Shown piece by piece: positions 16,654 to 27,250 of a stretch of 64,000 nt of DNA; the first letter of the stretch is position 1, and each line of letters opens with the position of its first letter. The stretch is taken from assembly GCF_027622945.1 (NCBI RefSeq), contig NZ_JAPZVQ010000002.1, positions 77,840 to 141,839 on the forward strand, read 5' to 3'. The position numbers and the translations under genes were made by a program. This stretch comes from Glycomyces lechevalierae. GTDB taxonomy: Bacteria > Actinomycetota > Actinomycetes > Mycobacteriales > Micromonosporaceae. The notes beneath the pieces were generated by a model. It saw only the letters and a program-made list of their open reading frames with translations. It was not told the origin of the DNA and did not search any database.

Positions 16654-17702
16654 CGGATCAGCCGCTCGTGCATGCGGCGGCGCTCGGCGTGGAGCTTGGC
16701 GATCTGCTCGCGCAGCGCCGCGTCGCCGCCGCCGCCCCGGGACACGGCCTCGCGGAGGTCGTGGATCTCCTGCTCGACGTCGAGTCCGCGCCGGTTGAGC
16801 AGGTGCAGGGTCTCGTGCGGCTCGGGTTCGGGGGTGCGGCGCAGCAGGCGCAGGCCCTCGGGGGTGATGCCGAACGGGGCGAGCGATTCGGCGTCGAACG
16901 CGATCGCGTTCGGATGGTCGGCCACTTTGGACATCCGCTCGGAGCCTTCGCGCTGCTGGTCGGAGAGGCCGGTGTGGGCGTAGAGCCACCACATGGTCTC
17001 GCCGTCGAGGTGCCGGACGCTCACGCCCTGGGGTACGAGCTTCTGGGCGAGGGTCGAGTGGTTGCGGCGGTAGACGCTGAGGGCGCGCGCGGCCGGCTCG
17101 AGGAGGCTGAGGCCGATCGAGGGGCTGTGGTGGTAGGCGCGGTGCCCGGCCGCTTCGGATGGGACCCAGTTGCAGCCCAACGTGGGCGCGAGGACCGCGG
17201 GCGCGGCGCGGCCTTCGGTGAGGTACGCGGCGGCCCGCTCGTGGAGGCCGCCGACGAGGTCGCGGTGGACCGCGTCGTCGTCGTCGAGGCGGGTGGTGAG
17301 CGCCCAGCCCTTGCCGCGGGCGCGGGCCTCCTCGCGGGTCCAGGCCACGAGGTCGGGGACGAAGTCGCGTTTGAGCTCGGTGGGCGCCAGGTGGATCCAG
17401 GGCCGATCGGCGGCGAGCGCGTCGAGGCGGCGCCGCGCTGCGGGCGGCATCTCGCGGTCGATCGCGATGTACCACACGAAGTCCCGGCGGGTCTGCGCGT
17501 CGAGCGACGCGAGCGTCAGATGCTCCAGGAGGAGCTGCCGGTACGCGAACCACTGCTCGTCGAACACGCCGATACCGTGCCGGGTGGCGATGACGTGCAG
17601 GAACTCCGAGGACGCCGGGAGCGGGCCGTGCGAGGCCCGGGAGGGCGCGGCGGCGCGGAGCCGGCGGCGCAGCCTCGCGGGCAGCAGTCGCGTCAATCGC
17701 AT
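16650..17702 (-). CDS. Putative rhamnosyltransferase-like glycosyltransferase
   Basis: A 350-residue protein resembling the 'putative rhamnosyl transferase' family: FLHVIATRHGIGVFDEQWFAYRQ at ~36-58, DFVWYIAIDREMP, and TTRLDDDDAVHRD, where the DDD run is the likely nucleotide-sugar/metal motif. The C-terminal ~50 residues are a charged, helical, coiled-coil-like tail. The N-terminal ~30 residues are basic (RLRRRLR), giving possible membrane association. ATG at 17702 has GAGGGGA upstream. The acceptor is unknown. It lies 130 bases downstream of the AAA+ gene on the same strand. Confidence 0.7.
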   Translation of the reverse strand: MRLTRLLPARLRRRLRAAAPSRASHGPLPASSEFLHVIATRHGIGVFDEQWFAYRQLLLEHLTLASLDAQTRRDFVWYIAIDREMPPAARRRLDALAADRPWIHLAPTELKRDFVPDLVAWTREEARARGKGWALTTRLDDDDAVHRDLVGGLHERAAAYLTEGRAAPAVLAPTLGCNWVPSEAAGHRAYHHSPSIGLSLLEPAARALSVYRRNHSTLAQKLVPQGVSVRHLDGETMWWLYAHTGLSDQQREGSERMSKVADHPNAIAFDAESLAPFGITPEGLRLLRRTPEPEPHETLHLLNRRGLDVEQEIHDLREAVSRGGGGDAALREQIAKLHAERRRMHERLIR

Positions 17703-17833
17703 GGGGTCCCCTCCCGGACGGCGGTGCGGCGGCCGAGACGGCGCGCCACCGGGCAGGCTAGTGCCCGCCGGTAACGGGCGCGCCAACACCGGGCGAACAA
17801 TCCGGTCACCGGGGACGATACGCCGGCGACCGG

Positions 17834-20128
17834 TCACGCTTCGCGGTTGCGGGCATAGTGCTCCAGGTACTCGAGCTGCTCGGGGTCGAGGCTGGGGCGC
17901 ACGCGCTCCATCGCCTGGGCCACATGGGAAGCGGTGACGATACTGGCGTCGAGGGACTCGCGCATCGCCGTCAGCGCAGCCTCGCGCACGAGCGCCGCGC
18001 AGTCGGCGGCCGAGTAGAGCCACAGCTCGTCGGCGACCTCGCCGAGGTCCACGTCGTCCGCGAACGGCACGTTCTTCGCGTTGGCGCGCAGGATGTCCGC
18101 GCGGCCGACCGCGTCCGGCGGCGGCACGTACACGAGCCGTTCGAGCCGGCCGGGCCGCAGCAGCGCCGGATCGATCATGTCCGGCCGGTTCGTCGCGCCC
18201 ACGACCACCACGTCCCGCAGCGACTCCGCGCCGTCGAGCTCGGTGAGCAGCGCCGCGACCACGCGGTCGGCGGTCCCGCCGTCGGTCCCGCCCCCGCGCA
18301 CCGGCGCGAGCGCGTCCAGCTCGTCGAAGAACATCAGGGTCGGGCTGGCCTGCCGGGCCCGGCGGAACAGCTCCCGCACGTTCTTCTCCGACTCGCCCAC
18401 CCACTTGTTCAACAGCTCGGAGCCCTTGACGCTCAGCACGTTCGCGTGGCCCTCGCCCGCGACGGCCCGCACGATGTACGTCTTCCCGCACCCGGGAGGT
18501 CCATACAGGAGGATGCCGCGCGGGGCCTCGATGCCCAAGCGGGTGAAGGCGTCCGGGTAGGTGAGCGGCCACAGCACGGTCTCGGTGAGGGTCTGCTTCA
18601 GTTCCTCCATGCCGCCCACGTCGGCGAGGGTGAGGCCGCCGAGCTCGACCGCGTCGCCGGACATGCTCGTGGGCCGCACCGAGTCCAGCGCGCCGTCGAA
18701 ATCGGCGCCCTGCAACGCGGTCGCCCCGCCGTCCTTGGCGCGCATCGCGGCCCGCACGCCCGCCTCCCGGACCATCACCGCGAGGTCGGAGGCCACATAG
18801 CCGGGCGCGCGGTGCGCGACGTTCTCGAGCTTCACGTCCTCGGCCACTTTCATACCGCGCGTGAGGTACACGAGCAGGTCGCGGCGGGCGTCGGCGTCCG
18901 GCATCGGCACGACGACCTCGTGCTCGAGCTTCGAGCGGAGGACCGTGTCGACGTCCTCGATCCGCGCGGTCGTGCACACCACCGCGTGCTCCCCCGGCTC
19001 GGCGAGGACCTCGTCGACGAGGCGGGTGAACATGGTGCCCAACGGCGTCCGCTTCCCCGCCGGGGCGATCGCCTCCACGCCGCGCACGAGCAGCACGCCC
19101 GGCACGGTGAGCGAGGCGACGGCGGCCCGGAGCCGGTCCGCGGCCGCGTTCGCCTCGAGGGCGGCCAGGTCGTGGCCCGAGACCTCGCTGACGCGCGCGC
19201 CCACGGCCGCCGCGACCGAACGCGTCACCGTGGCCTTCCCCGCGCCGGACGGGCCCGAGACGAGCACGCCCAGCGTCATGTCCGTGCCCACCACCTTCAG
19301 GACCTCGCGGTGGTTGAAACCGAGGTCGAGCAGCTCCCGCAGCTCCTCGGCGGGGATCTTCGCCCCGGCCAGCTCCTCGTACGGGATCGGCGCGATCCCC
19401 GGCTGCGCCTCGGGCTGCGCCCGCACCGGCTCGCGCGGCTCGGCGCGCGGACGGACCTGCGCGGCCTCGCCGCCCGGGTAGGCAGCGGGCATCGGCGCGC
19501 GGGCGCGGCCGGGATTCGCGACCCGGCCCGACTCGAGCGGCGACCCGATCGAGGCCGGGGCATCGGACTCCCACTCCACACGAGTGTCCGAAGTGATCAT
19601 CGCCGCGCTCGCCGGACTCGCCTCGACCACGTTGAGCACCATCGTGGTCCAGCCGATCCCGAGCGTGTTGTTCAGCGTCCGCCGCGTCGCCGACACCAGC
19701 TCGCGCTGCGCGTCGCCCAGCTCGATCGGCAGCAGCGACACGTCGTCGCCCTCGCCCACGACCTTCGACAGGAGCGCCAGCCGCAGCGTGTCAGGATCGA
19801 CCACGGCCACCGCCGAAGCCGGACCCGACAGCACCACCCGGTCCGCCGCCGCGAGCGCCACCGGCGCGATCCGCACCGGATCGCCATCGCGCGCACCGAT
19901 GTTCCCCAACGTCAGGTCATCCGCGTACAGCGCCCGCCGCGACGCGTACCGGTCGGCGGCCAGCGCGATCGCGGCCGTCGAGCGGCGCCCCGCGATCGCC
20001 ACGGCGTCGCCGGCGCGCAGGCCGAGCGCCGTGAGGGCTTCAGGGTGGAGGCGGACGATGCCGCGCCGGGCGTCGAGCCCGGCCTTGGCGCGGGTCGCGG
20101 TCAGCGTGAGGGAACCAGAGTCGGACAC
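17834..20128 (-). CDS. CDC48/p97-like AAA+ ATPase
   Basis: 764 residues in CDC48 order: an N-terminal double-psi-barrel-like domain (~5-175), a Pro/Arg-rich linker (~195-245), AAA D1 (~250-480) and AAA D2 (~495-750). D2 is complete: Walker A GPPGCGKT (543-550), Walker B FFDELDAL (600-607), RPGR arginine finger region. D1 has Walker A GPSGAGKA (292-299), but its Walker B reads VLLVRGVE, without the Asp-Glu pair, so D1 probably binds but does not hydrolyse ATP. Such proteins unfold protein substrates; actinobacterial ones are poorly understood. The C-terminus lacks an HbYX-type proteasome motif. Confidence 0.87.
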   Translation of the reverse strand: MSDSGSLTLTATRAKAGLDARRGIVRLHPEALTALGLRAGDAVAIAGRRSTAAIALAADRYASRRALYADDLTLGNIGARDGDPVRIAPVALAAADRVVLSGPASAVAVVDPDTLRLALLSKVVGEGDDVSLLPIELGDAQRELVSATRRTLNNTLGIGWTTMVLNVVEASPASAAMITSDTRVEWESDAPASIGSPLESGRVANPGRARAPMPAAYPGGEAAQVRPRAEPREPVRAQPEAQPGIAPIPYEELAGAKIPAEELRELLDLGFNHREVLKVVGTDMTLGVLVSGPSGAGKATVTRSVAAAVGARVSEVSGHDLAALEANAAADRLRAAVASLTVPGVLLVRGVEAIAPAGKRTPLGTMFTRLVDEVLAEPGEHAVVCTTARIEDVDTVLRSKLEHEVVVPMPDADARRDLLVYLTRGMKVAEDVKLENVAHRAPGYVASDLAVMVREAGVRAAMRAKDGGATALQGADFDGALDSVRPTSMSGDAVELGGLTLADVGGMEELKQTLTETVLWPLTYPDAFTRLGIEAPRGILLYGPPGCGKTYIVRAVAGEGHANVLSVKGSELLNKWVGESEKNVRELFRRARQASPTLMFFDELDALAPVRGGGTDGGTADRVVAALLTELDGAESLRDVVVVGATNRPDMIDPALLRPGRLERLVYVPPPDAVGRADILRANAKNVPFADDVDLGEVADELWLYSAADCAALVREAALTAMRESLDASIVTASHVAQAMERVRPSLDPEQLEYLEHYARNREA

Positions 20129-20216
20129 GCCGCCCAGCCTATTACGGCCCGGCGGCGGACGGCGACTCTCGCACGGCGGGCCGCTGCGCCGCAGCCGCCG
20201 CTACTCTGCAGCGCCG

Positions 20217-20417
20217 CTACTCTTCAGCGGGCGAGAGCTCCATGCGGTAGACCTGGCGGCCGTCCTCGAGCAGGATCGCGGCCGCCGCGCCCTGGTCGGC
20301 GAACTCGCGCCACCGCTCGCCCAGCCACGACTCCGCGTCGCCCTGGCTGCCCAGGTCGCTGTCGGGGGTGTCGATCGCATTGCCGTCGGCGTCTTCGAGC
20401 TTCCAGGTCCAAGTCAT
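20217..20417 (-). CDS. Small conserved-type protein, 66 aa
   Basis: Starts MTWTWKLEDADGN and is acidic overall, with strand-turn patterns and a WLGERWREFADQGAAAAILLEDG core; it resembles a short family found across actinomycetes that has no assigned function. The ATG follows TAATCT (20424-20429) at six bases, with TCGACT 17 bases further up, so it is probably transcribed as a leaderless message from a promoter inside the end of the beta-helix gene. It sits 88 bases before the AAA+ gene on the same strand. Confidence 0.7.
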   Translation of the reverse strand: MTWTWKLEDADGNAIDTPDSDLGSQGDAESWLGERWREFADQGAAAAILLEDGRQVYRMELSPAEE

Positions 20418-20441
20418 GGGCCAAGATTACGCGACCGAGCG

Positions 20442-22331
20442 TCACCAGTCGAAGCGGTCGTGCGACGGCGCCGTCACCGGAGTGCGCGCCACGGGCGGCG
20501 GTTCCTCCTCGCGGCGGCGCGGACCGAACGCGAGGCTCAACGCCACGAGCGTCCACAAGGGCAGGAGCGCGAGCCAGACCCACGCCGGGGCGACCGGCAC
20601 GAGCGGCAGCGTCCACACCGCCCGGTCGAACGCGTCCACCACCGCGACCGCGCCGATGAGACTCGTGAACAGCCCGAAGAACGGCATCCCGCACTGCCGC
20701 CACGAACGCCCCGCCAGCAGCCAGCCGACGCCCCACAGGCCGATCGCCAGCGCCTCGTAGTCGGCCCGGCCCGACCAGATCGCGAGCACCAGCAGCAGCC
20801 CGCCCGCACCGGTCGCTATGGCGGAGAACGTCATCCGGCCCGCCCGCGGCGGGTTCTCGGTCCGGGCGGCCGCGAGCCAGCCCGCGCCCGTGAGGAACAG
20901 CAGCCCGGCCGCGAACACGACCGCGGCCTGGAACTCGAGCCGGTCGGTGAACCGGGCCCCGAACCAGTCGCAGCCGGCCGGGACCCCGGCGGCCGCGTCG
21001 CCGATGCCGCACTGCCAGACCTTGAAGGCCCGCAACGGATCCCCGACGAGCCGCGACGGCGTGTTCGCGCCGTCGCAGTCGGGCAGGGACGCGGGGAGGG
21101 TCCGGAACGCGTCCGGCTCGTCGAAGCAGTTGCCGGAGCCGGTGCCGTCCCACCACAGGTCGAGGCGGTTGCGTTCGCGCTGGCCGTCGTCGCGGACGCC
21201 GAAAGCGTTGTCCGCGAAAGTGTTCCCGTCGCCTTGACCGCCTTCGACGCCGCCGGTGCCCCAGGCGGCGACGGCGGCGGCGTCCTGGTTCCAGACGCGG
21301 TTGCCGGTGACGCCGGTGGAGGCGGTGTCGGCGAGGAGGATGCCGACGCCGCGCGGGACGGTGCGCTCGGGGCAGAGGATCCCCGCGGTCCAGTCGCGGG
21401 CGGCGAGGTCCGCGCAGGCGCCGGTGCCGAGCCGGTCGTAGTGGCCGGTGTTGTTGGCGTACACGAGGTTGCCGTGGACGTCGATCGGCGCGCCCACACC
21501 CGTGTCGGTGACGACGATGCCGGTCGTGTTGTCGTGCACGCGGTTCGCGCCGACGCCGACCGTGCCGGAGCCGCTTACGAGGATCCCGGTGAGGCTGCCG
21601 GTCGCCTCGCAGTCGTCGACGGTGGCGTCCGAGTCCTCGATCGCGATGCCGGCGTCGTCGGCGAGGTCGGCGCGGCAGCCGGTGAGCGCGACGCCGGTGG
21701 AGCGGGTGATGTGGAGGCCGTAGCCGCCGCTCTGGGTGGCGGCCACGGCGTCGAGGGCGGCGCCGTCGGCCTGGTCGAGGCGGAGCCCGGCTTCGCGGGC
21801 CTGGCCGAAGGTCACGTTGCGCAGGTAGAGGCCGGAGGCGCCGCCGGCCTCCAGGACCGTGTCGAGGGCGAAGCCGCCGGAGAAGAGCACGTCGTCGGGG
21901 CCGTCGCCGAGGCCTTCGATCTGGAGGTCGTCCACGCCGTCGAGGCGGACGGTCTCGGGGACGTCGAAGCGGCCGGGGAGGACGAGGATGCGGGTGCCGG
22001 GCGCGGCGGCGGCGACGGCGGAGGCGAGGTCGTGGTGGCCGTCGGCGAGGCAGTCCTCGTAGAGGCGTTCGTTCTCGACGCGCCGGAGGTCGATGTCCTC
22101 GTTGCGTTCGGCGAAGTCCTCGGCGTTCTCGGTGCAGACGTAGAGCGCGGGGCCGTCTTCGCGGTAGGCGGGCGGCGCGGTGGTCTCGCCGCCGCTGCGG
22201 GGAGGGGCTTCCTCGGCGCGGATGTCGGCGAGGTTGCCGCCGATCATGCAGCTCAGGGCGATCGCGGCGAACGCGATCACGCCGAAGACGACGGACGCGA
22301 GGCGGTGCTGGGGGCGCGGCGCGGGGGGCAC
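20442..22331 (-). CDS. Membrane-anchored right-handed beta-helix protein
   Basis: 629 residues. One N-terminal membrane segment (SVVFGVIAFAAIALSCMIGG) is followed by an extracytoplasmic parallel beta-helix (~130-420) with short repeats of the NosD/pectate-lyase-like type (NRVHDNTTGIVV, GNLVYANNTG, GNRVWNQDAAAV, GNTFADNAFGV) and several cysteines. Four or five C-terminal membrane segments and a short cytoplasmic tail end the protein. No catalytic motif is recognised, so binding or scaffolding at the cell surface is as likely as enzymatic action. GTG at 22331 is chosen because a promoter ends exactly six bases before it. Confidence 0.7.
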   Translation of the reverse strand: MPPAPRPQHRLASVVFGVIAFAAIALSCMIGGNLADIRAEEAPPRSGGETTAPPAYREDGPALYVCTENAEDFAERNEDIDLRRVENERLYEDCLADGHHDLASAVAAAAPGTRILVLPGRFDVPETVRLDGVDDLQIEGLGDGPDDVLFSGGFALDTVLEAGGASGLYLRNVTFGQAREAGLRLDQADGAALDAVAATQSGGYGLHITRSTGVALTGCRADLADDAGIAIEDSDATVDDCEATGSLTGILVSGSGTVGVGANRVHDNTTGIVVTDTGVGAPIDVHGNLVYANNTGHYDRLGTGACADLAARDWTAGILCPERTVPRGVGILLADTASTGVTGNRVWNQDAAAVAAWGTGGVEGGQGDGNTFADNAFGVRDDGQRERNRLDLWWDGTGSGNCFDEPDAFRTLPASLPDCDGANTPSRLVGDPLRAFKVWQCGIGDAAAGVPAGCDWFGARFTDRLEFQAAVVFAAGLLFLTGAGWLAAARTENPPRAGRMTFSAIATGAGGLLLVLAIWSGRADYEALAIGLWGVGWLLAGRSWRQCGMPFFGLFTSLIGAVAVVDAFDRAVWTLPLVPVAPAWVWLALLPLWTLVALSLAFGPRRREEEPPPVARTPVTAPSHDRFDW

Positions 22332-22337
22332 GGCCTC

Positions 22338-22366
22338 AGGGTAGCCCGCCGGGAACGGCATGTGAA
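22338..22366 (-). promoter_or_regulatory. Promoter of the beta-helix gene (leaderless)
   Basis: On the minus strand TTCACA (22361-22366), 17-bp spacer, TACCCT (22338-22343), then six bases to the GTG at 22331. It fits a start of transcription at the start codon. Confidence 0.65.
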
Positions 22367-22540
22367 GGGCCGAAAGCGCTGGCGCGCAGGCGCTTCGGGC
22401 CGCGAACGCCGCCGGGCAGTCCCCCGCCCTCCCAGGGGGGCGACCCCGGTTCAAGTGTGTCGCGGGGGTCCGACGGAAAGCCGCCGTTCTTACCGTCGTA
22501 AGGAAAAATGTCACCCGAAATGGTGAGGGAACGCGAAGAC

Positions 22541-22575
22541 GCGGCACACCGTCCTTGGAGGGGACGGTATGCCGC
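22541..22575 (-). terminator. Second hairpin downstream of groEL
   Basis: 14-bp arms 22541-22554 and 22562-22575 around a 7-nt loop. The single mismatch on the + strand becomes a U-G pair in the minus-strand RNA, which points to a function in groEL-side transcripts. Confidence 0.5.
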
Positions 22576-22631
22576 GCTTGCGCAGCGGGCTACGCCGTCT
22601 GCACTGGAGGCCAGTACAGAGAAAGGGAGAA

Positions 22632-22653
22632 CCACTCACGATACAGTGAGCGG
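22632..22653 (-). terminator. groEL terminator
   Basis: Stem CCGCTCAC / GTGAGTGG in minus-strand sense, 6-nt loop, followed by a pyrimidine-rich run (TTCTCCCTTTCTC), about 50 bases past the stop. Confidence 0.6.
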
Positions 22654-22704
22654 TCCTCCCTCGCAGTACTCAGTCGGCCTGAGGAAGCAGTCCCGAAGGG
22701 CTGC

Positions 22705-24588
<1,884 letters not shown>

Positions 24589-25527
24589 CTACTGCTCGGG
24601 CATGGGATGCCCGGGTTCGCCGGGGTCGACCGGGTCGACGGCGACGCCCGCGGCCTCGGCCGAGAGGGAGGTGGCGGAGACCGATTCGGCGCGGCCGCGC
24701 AGCCACGCGTAGGTGCACAGGGACGCGGCGAGGATCCAGATCATCGGCACGAGCAGCAGCAGCGCCATGATCGCCTCGGTGAGGACGGTGAGCACGGTCG
24801 CGAGCCAGGACGCGAAGACCGCGTGCCAGACGCCGGCGAGGAGCAGGCCGACGACCGAGATGACGAGGTTCGCGGCGACGGCCACGAGCACCACGATCAC
24901 GATGCGGCCCAAGGCGGGCCAGAACGCCGAGTGCGTCAACTGGATCGAGCGGGCGTACGGGCTCTTGCGGGCCTCGAAGACCGCGGCGGGGGCCATGAGG
25001 CTGAGCGCGAAGATCGCCCACAGGCCCGGCAGGACGCACAGGACGAGGCCGACGGCGATGGTGACCCACGCGAGCAGGAGCCACAGGAAGAACCTGCCGC
25101 CGCGCCTGAACCCGAAGTCGAAGGCCTCGCCGAGCGCGAGGAACCCGCCCGCGGCCTCGGCGGCGGCGGTGCGCACGGCGGCGAGCACGGCCGAGCCGGA
25201 GACGTAGAGGACGGCGAGGGTGAGGATCGCGCCGATGATCCCGACGGCGACGCCCGGGCTGTACTCGCGCACGATCGTGCCCCAGTCGGTCCGGTTCACG
25301 TCGATGTCGGGTGTGCGCACGGTGTTGTTGAACGCGCCGAGGATCCAGCGGGGCAGGACCACGCCGATGAGGAGCACGAGGCCGACCGTGCGCCAGGAGC
25401 GCTGCACGACGTCCATCGATGCGTGCCACCAGCCCTCGAACGTGTCGGTCACGAGGGGGTCGCCGCCGGAGAAGCGGCCCGACGGCTCGCCCGGCCGCCC
25501 GGAGTTCCAGTATGGATCGTCGGTCAT
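24589..25527 (-). CDS. Integral membrane protein of unknown function
   Basis: 312 residues with a ~35-residue soluble N-terminus (MTDDPYWNSGRPGEPSG) and about six membrane segments in pairs, the last ones ending near residue 280, then an acidic/Pro C-tail. The pattern (amphipathic FEGWWHASMDVVQRSWR before the first segment, GLWAIFALSLMAPAAVFE in the middle) resembles the glycerophosphoryl diester phosphodiesterase-like membrane domain and DUF975-type proteins, but no catalytic residues are seen. The start at ATG 25527 is clear. It diverges from the POT transporter gene. Confidence 0.65.
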   Translation of the reverse strand: MTDDPYWNSGRPGEPSGRFSGGDPLVTDTFEGWWHASMDVVQRSWRTVGLVLLIGVVLPRWILGAFNNTVRTPDIDVNRTDWGTIVREYSPGVAVGIIGAILTLAVLYVSGSAVLAAVRTAAAEAAGGFLALGEAFDFGFRRGGRFFLWLLLAWVTIAVGLVLCVLPGLWAIFALSLMAPAAVFEARKSPYARSIQLTHSAFWPALGRIVIVVLVAVAANLVISVVGLLLAGVWHAVFASWLATVLTVLTEAIMALLLLVPMIWILAASLCTYAWLRGRAESVSATSLSAEAAGVAVDPVDPGEPGHPMPEQ

Positions 25528-25702
25528 AGGGCGGATCGTAAACCAATGAACCGTGCATATCAGACAAACGACTGCATCGCATCGATTCGGGATGACACGT
25601 TCGCGCATTCCCCTGCCCGGCCGGACCCGAGCCACTACCGTACGCGTATCGGCGCACGTCGCGCCGAACAGGCAGCACAGCCGAGCACCTTTGGGAGCGC
25701 CG

Positions 25703-27241
25703 ATGTCCCACCGCGAACTGCGACCCGTCGGCCGCGAGAAGACCTTCTTCGGGCAACCCCGCGGCCTGGCCGTCCTCTTCGGCACCGAGATGTGGGAGCG
25801 GTTCAGCTTCTACGGCCTGCAGGGCATCCTGCTCACGTTCCTCGTCGCGGACACCGCGCAGAACGGGCTCGGACTCTCCGACACCGTCGCCGTCCCGATC
25901 GCCTCGCTCTACTCCGGGCTCGTGTACCTGACGGCGCTGCCCGGCGGGTGGCTCGCCGACCGCATCCTCGGCCCGCGGCGCGCCGTCCTCATCGGCGGCA
26001 TCATCATCATGTGCGGCCACCTCTCCATGGCCATCCCCGTCGAGAACCCCGCGACCGTGTTCTTCGGCCTGTTCCTGGTCGTGGCCGGCTCGGGCCTGCT
26101 GAAGCCGAACATCTCGGTCATGGTCGGCAAGCTCTACGACGGCGACACCGACGCCCGCCGCGACGCCGGGTTCTCCGTGTTCTACATGGGCATCAACCTC
26201 GGCGCGTTCCTCGGCATCCTCATCACCCCGTACCTCGCCGGGGACGACCGCTGGCACCTCGGCTTCGGCGCCGCCGCCGTCGGCATGGCCCTGGGTCTGC
26301 TCTGGTACGTGCGCGGCTGGCCGCGCCTGACCCACGCCGGGATCGGCCCGGCCCGGCCGCTCAACGAGGCCGAGAAGCGCAGGGCCACGAAGGTCGTCGT
26401 GATCGCCCTCGTGCTGGCCGCGATCGCGATCGCGGTCTGGGCCTGGACCGGGACGCTCACGCTCGCGACCGTCCCGACGGTGGTCACGGGCCTGTCGATC
26501 GCGGCCGCCGTCTGGTACTTCGTGTACATCTTCGGCCAGGCCAAGGACATCACGCCCGCCGAGAAGGCGGGCCTGCGCGCCTATGTGGGGCTGTTCATCG
26601 CCGCGGTCGTGTTCTGGATGCTGTACCTGCAGATGGGTTCGGTGCTCACCGCGTTCGCGGCGAACTCGGTGGACCTCGACTCGTGGGGCTTCCACCTGCC
26701 CGCCGGCGGAGTGCAGAACTTCAACTCGATCTTCATCCTCGTGTTCTCGCCGATCTTCGGCGTCATCTGGGTCAAGGCGGGCACGGGGTTCGGGACGGCG
26801 TACAAGTTCGCGATCGGCGTGTTCCTCGTGGGCTTCTCGTACGTGTTCCTCGGCTGGCTGCAGACCCGCGCCGACGACGGCATGCTCGCCGGGCTCGGCT
26901 GGATGGCCTGGGTGTACCTGCTGCTGACGTTCGGCGAGCTGTGCGTTTCGCCCGTCGGCTTGAGCGTCTCGACGCAATTGGCGCCGCCGAACCTCAAGGG
27001 GCAGATCATGGGCGTGTGGTTCCTCGGCCCGGCAGTGGGGACGCCCCTCGGCGGGCAGGCGTTCGCGTTCCTCGTGCCGAAGGTCGGCGAGGCGGCGTTC
27101 TTCTACATCCTCGCCGGGATCGCGATCCTCACCGCCGTCGTCCTCGCCGTGTTCGGCCCCGCCCTGCACCGGCTCATGGGCCGCGGCGGGCACGGCCCGA
27201 ACGCCGTGCTGGAGACCCCGGCCGAACCGCTCGGGTTCTGA
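25703..27241 (+). CDS. Proton-dependent oligopeptide transporter (POT/PTR family)
   Basis: A 512-residue MFS transporter. The family ExxERFxYYG motif is present as EMWERFSFYG near residue 30; GGWLADRILGPRRAV is the MFS loop 2-3; FSVFYMGINLGAFLG and SPVGLSVSTQLAPPNLKGQIMG are the POT signature regions. It imports di- and tripeptides with protons. About 14 hydrophobic segments fit the bacterial POT topology. ATG at 25703 has GGGAG at the right distance; the frame upstream is open but lacks similarity. It converges with the phosphoesterase gene, nine bases between stops. Confidence 0.92.
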   Translation: MSHRELRPVGREKTFFGQPRGLAVLFGTEMWERFSFYGLQGILLTFLVADTAQNGLGLSDTVAVPIASLYSGLVYLTALPGGWLADRILGPRRAVLIGGIIIMCGHLSMAIPVENPATVFFGLFLVVAGSGLLKPNISVMVGKLYDGDTDARRDAGFSVFYMGINLGAFLGILITPYLAGDDRWHLGFGAAAVGMALGLLWYVRGWPRLTHAGIGPARPLNEAEKRRATKVVVIALVLAAIAIAVWAWTGTLTLATVPTVVTGLSIAAAVWYFVYIFGQAKDITPAEKAGLRAYVGLFIAAVVFWMLYLQMGSVLTAFAANSVDLDSWGFHLPAGGVQNFNSIFILVFSPIFGVIWVKAGTGFGTAYKFAIGVFLVGFSYVFLGWLQTRADDGMLAGLGWMAWVYLLLTFGELCVSPVGLSVSTQLAPPNLKGQIMGVWFLGPAVGTPLGGQAFAFLVPKVGEAAFFYILAGIAILTAVVLAVFGPALHRLMGRGGHGPNAVLETPAEPLGF

Positions 27242-27250
27242 ACGGGCGGT

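Noticed and set aside
16650..19574. Very long open frame on the minus strand through the AAA+ gene
   Set aside because: It is the GC-rich shadow of the ATPase gene; only the last ~350 residues (from 17702) are the glycosyltransferase.
19584..22526. 980-codon + strand frame opposite the beta-helix gene
   Set aside because: Antisense shadow; the minus-strand product has clear membrane and beta-helix patterns plus a promoter.
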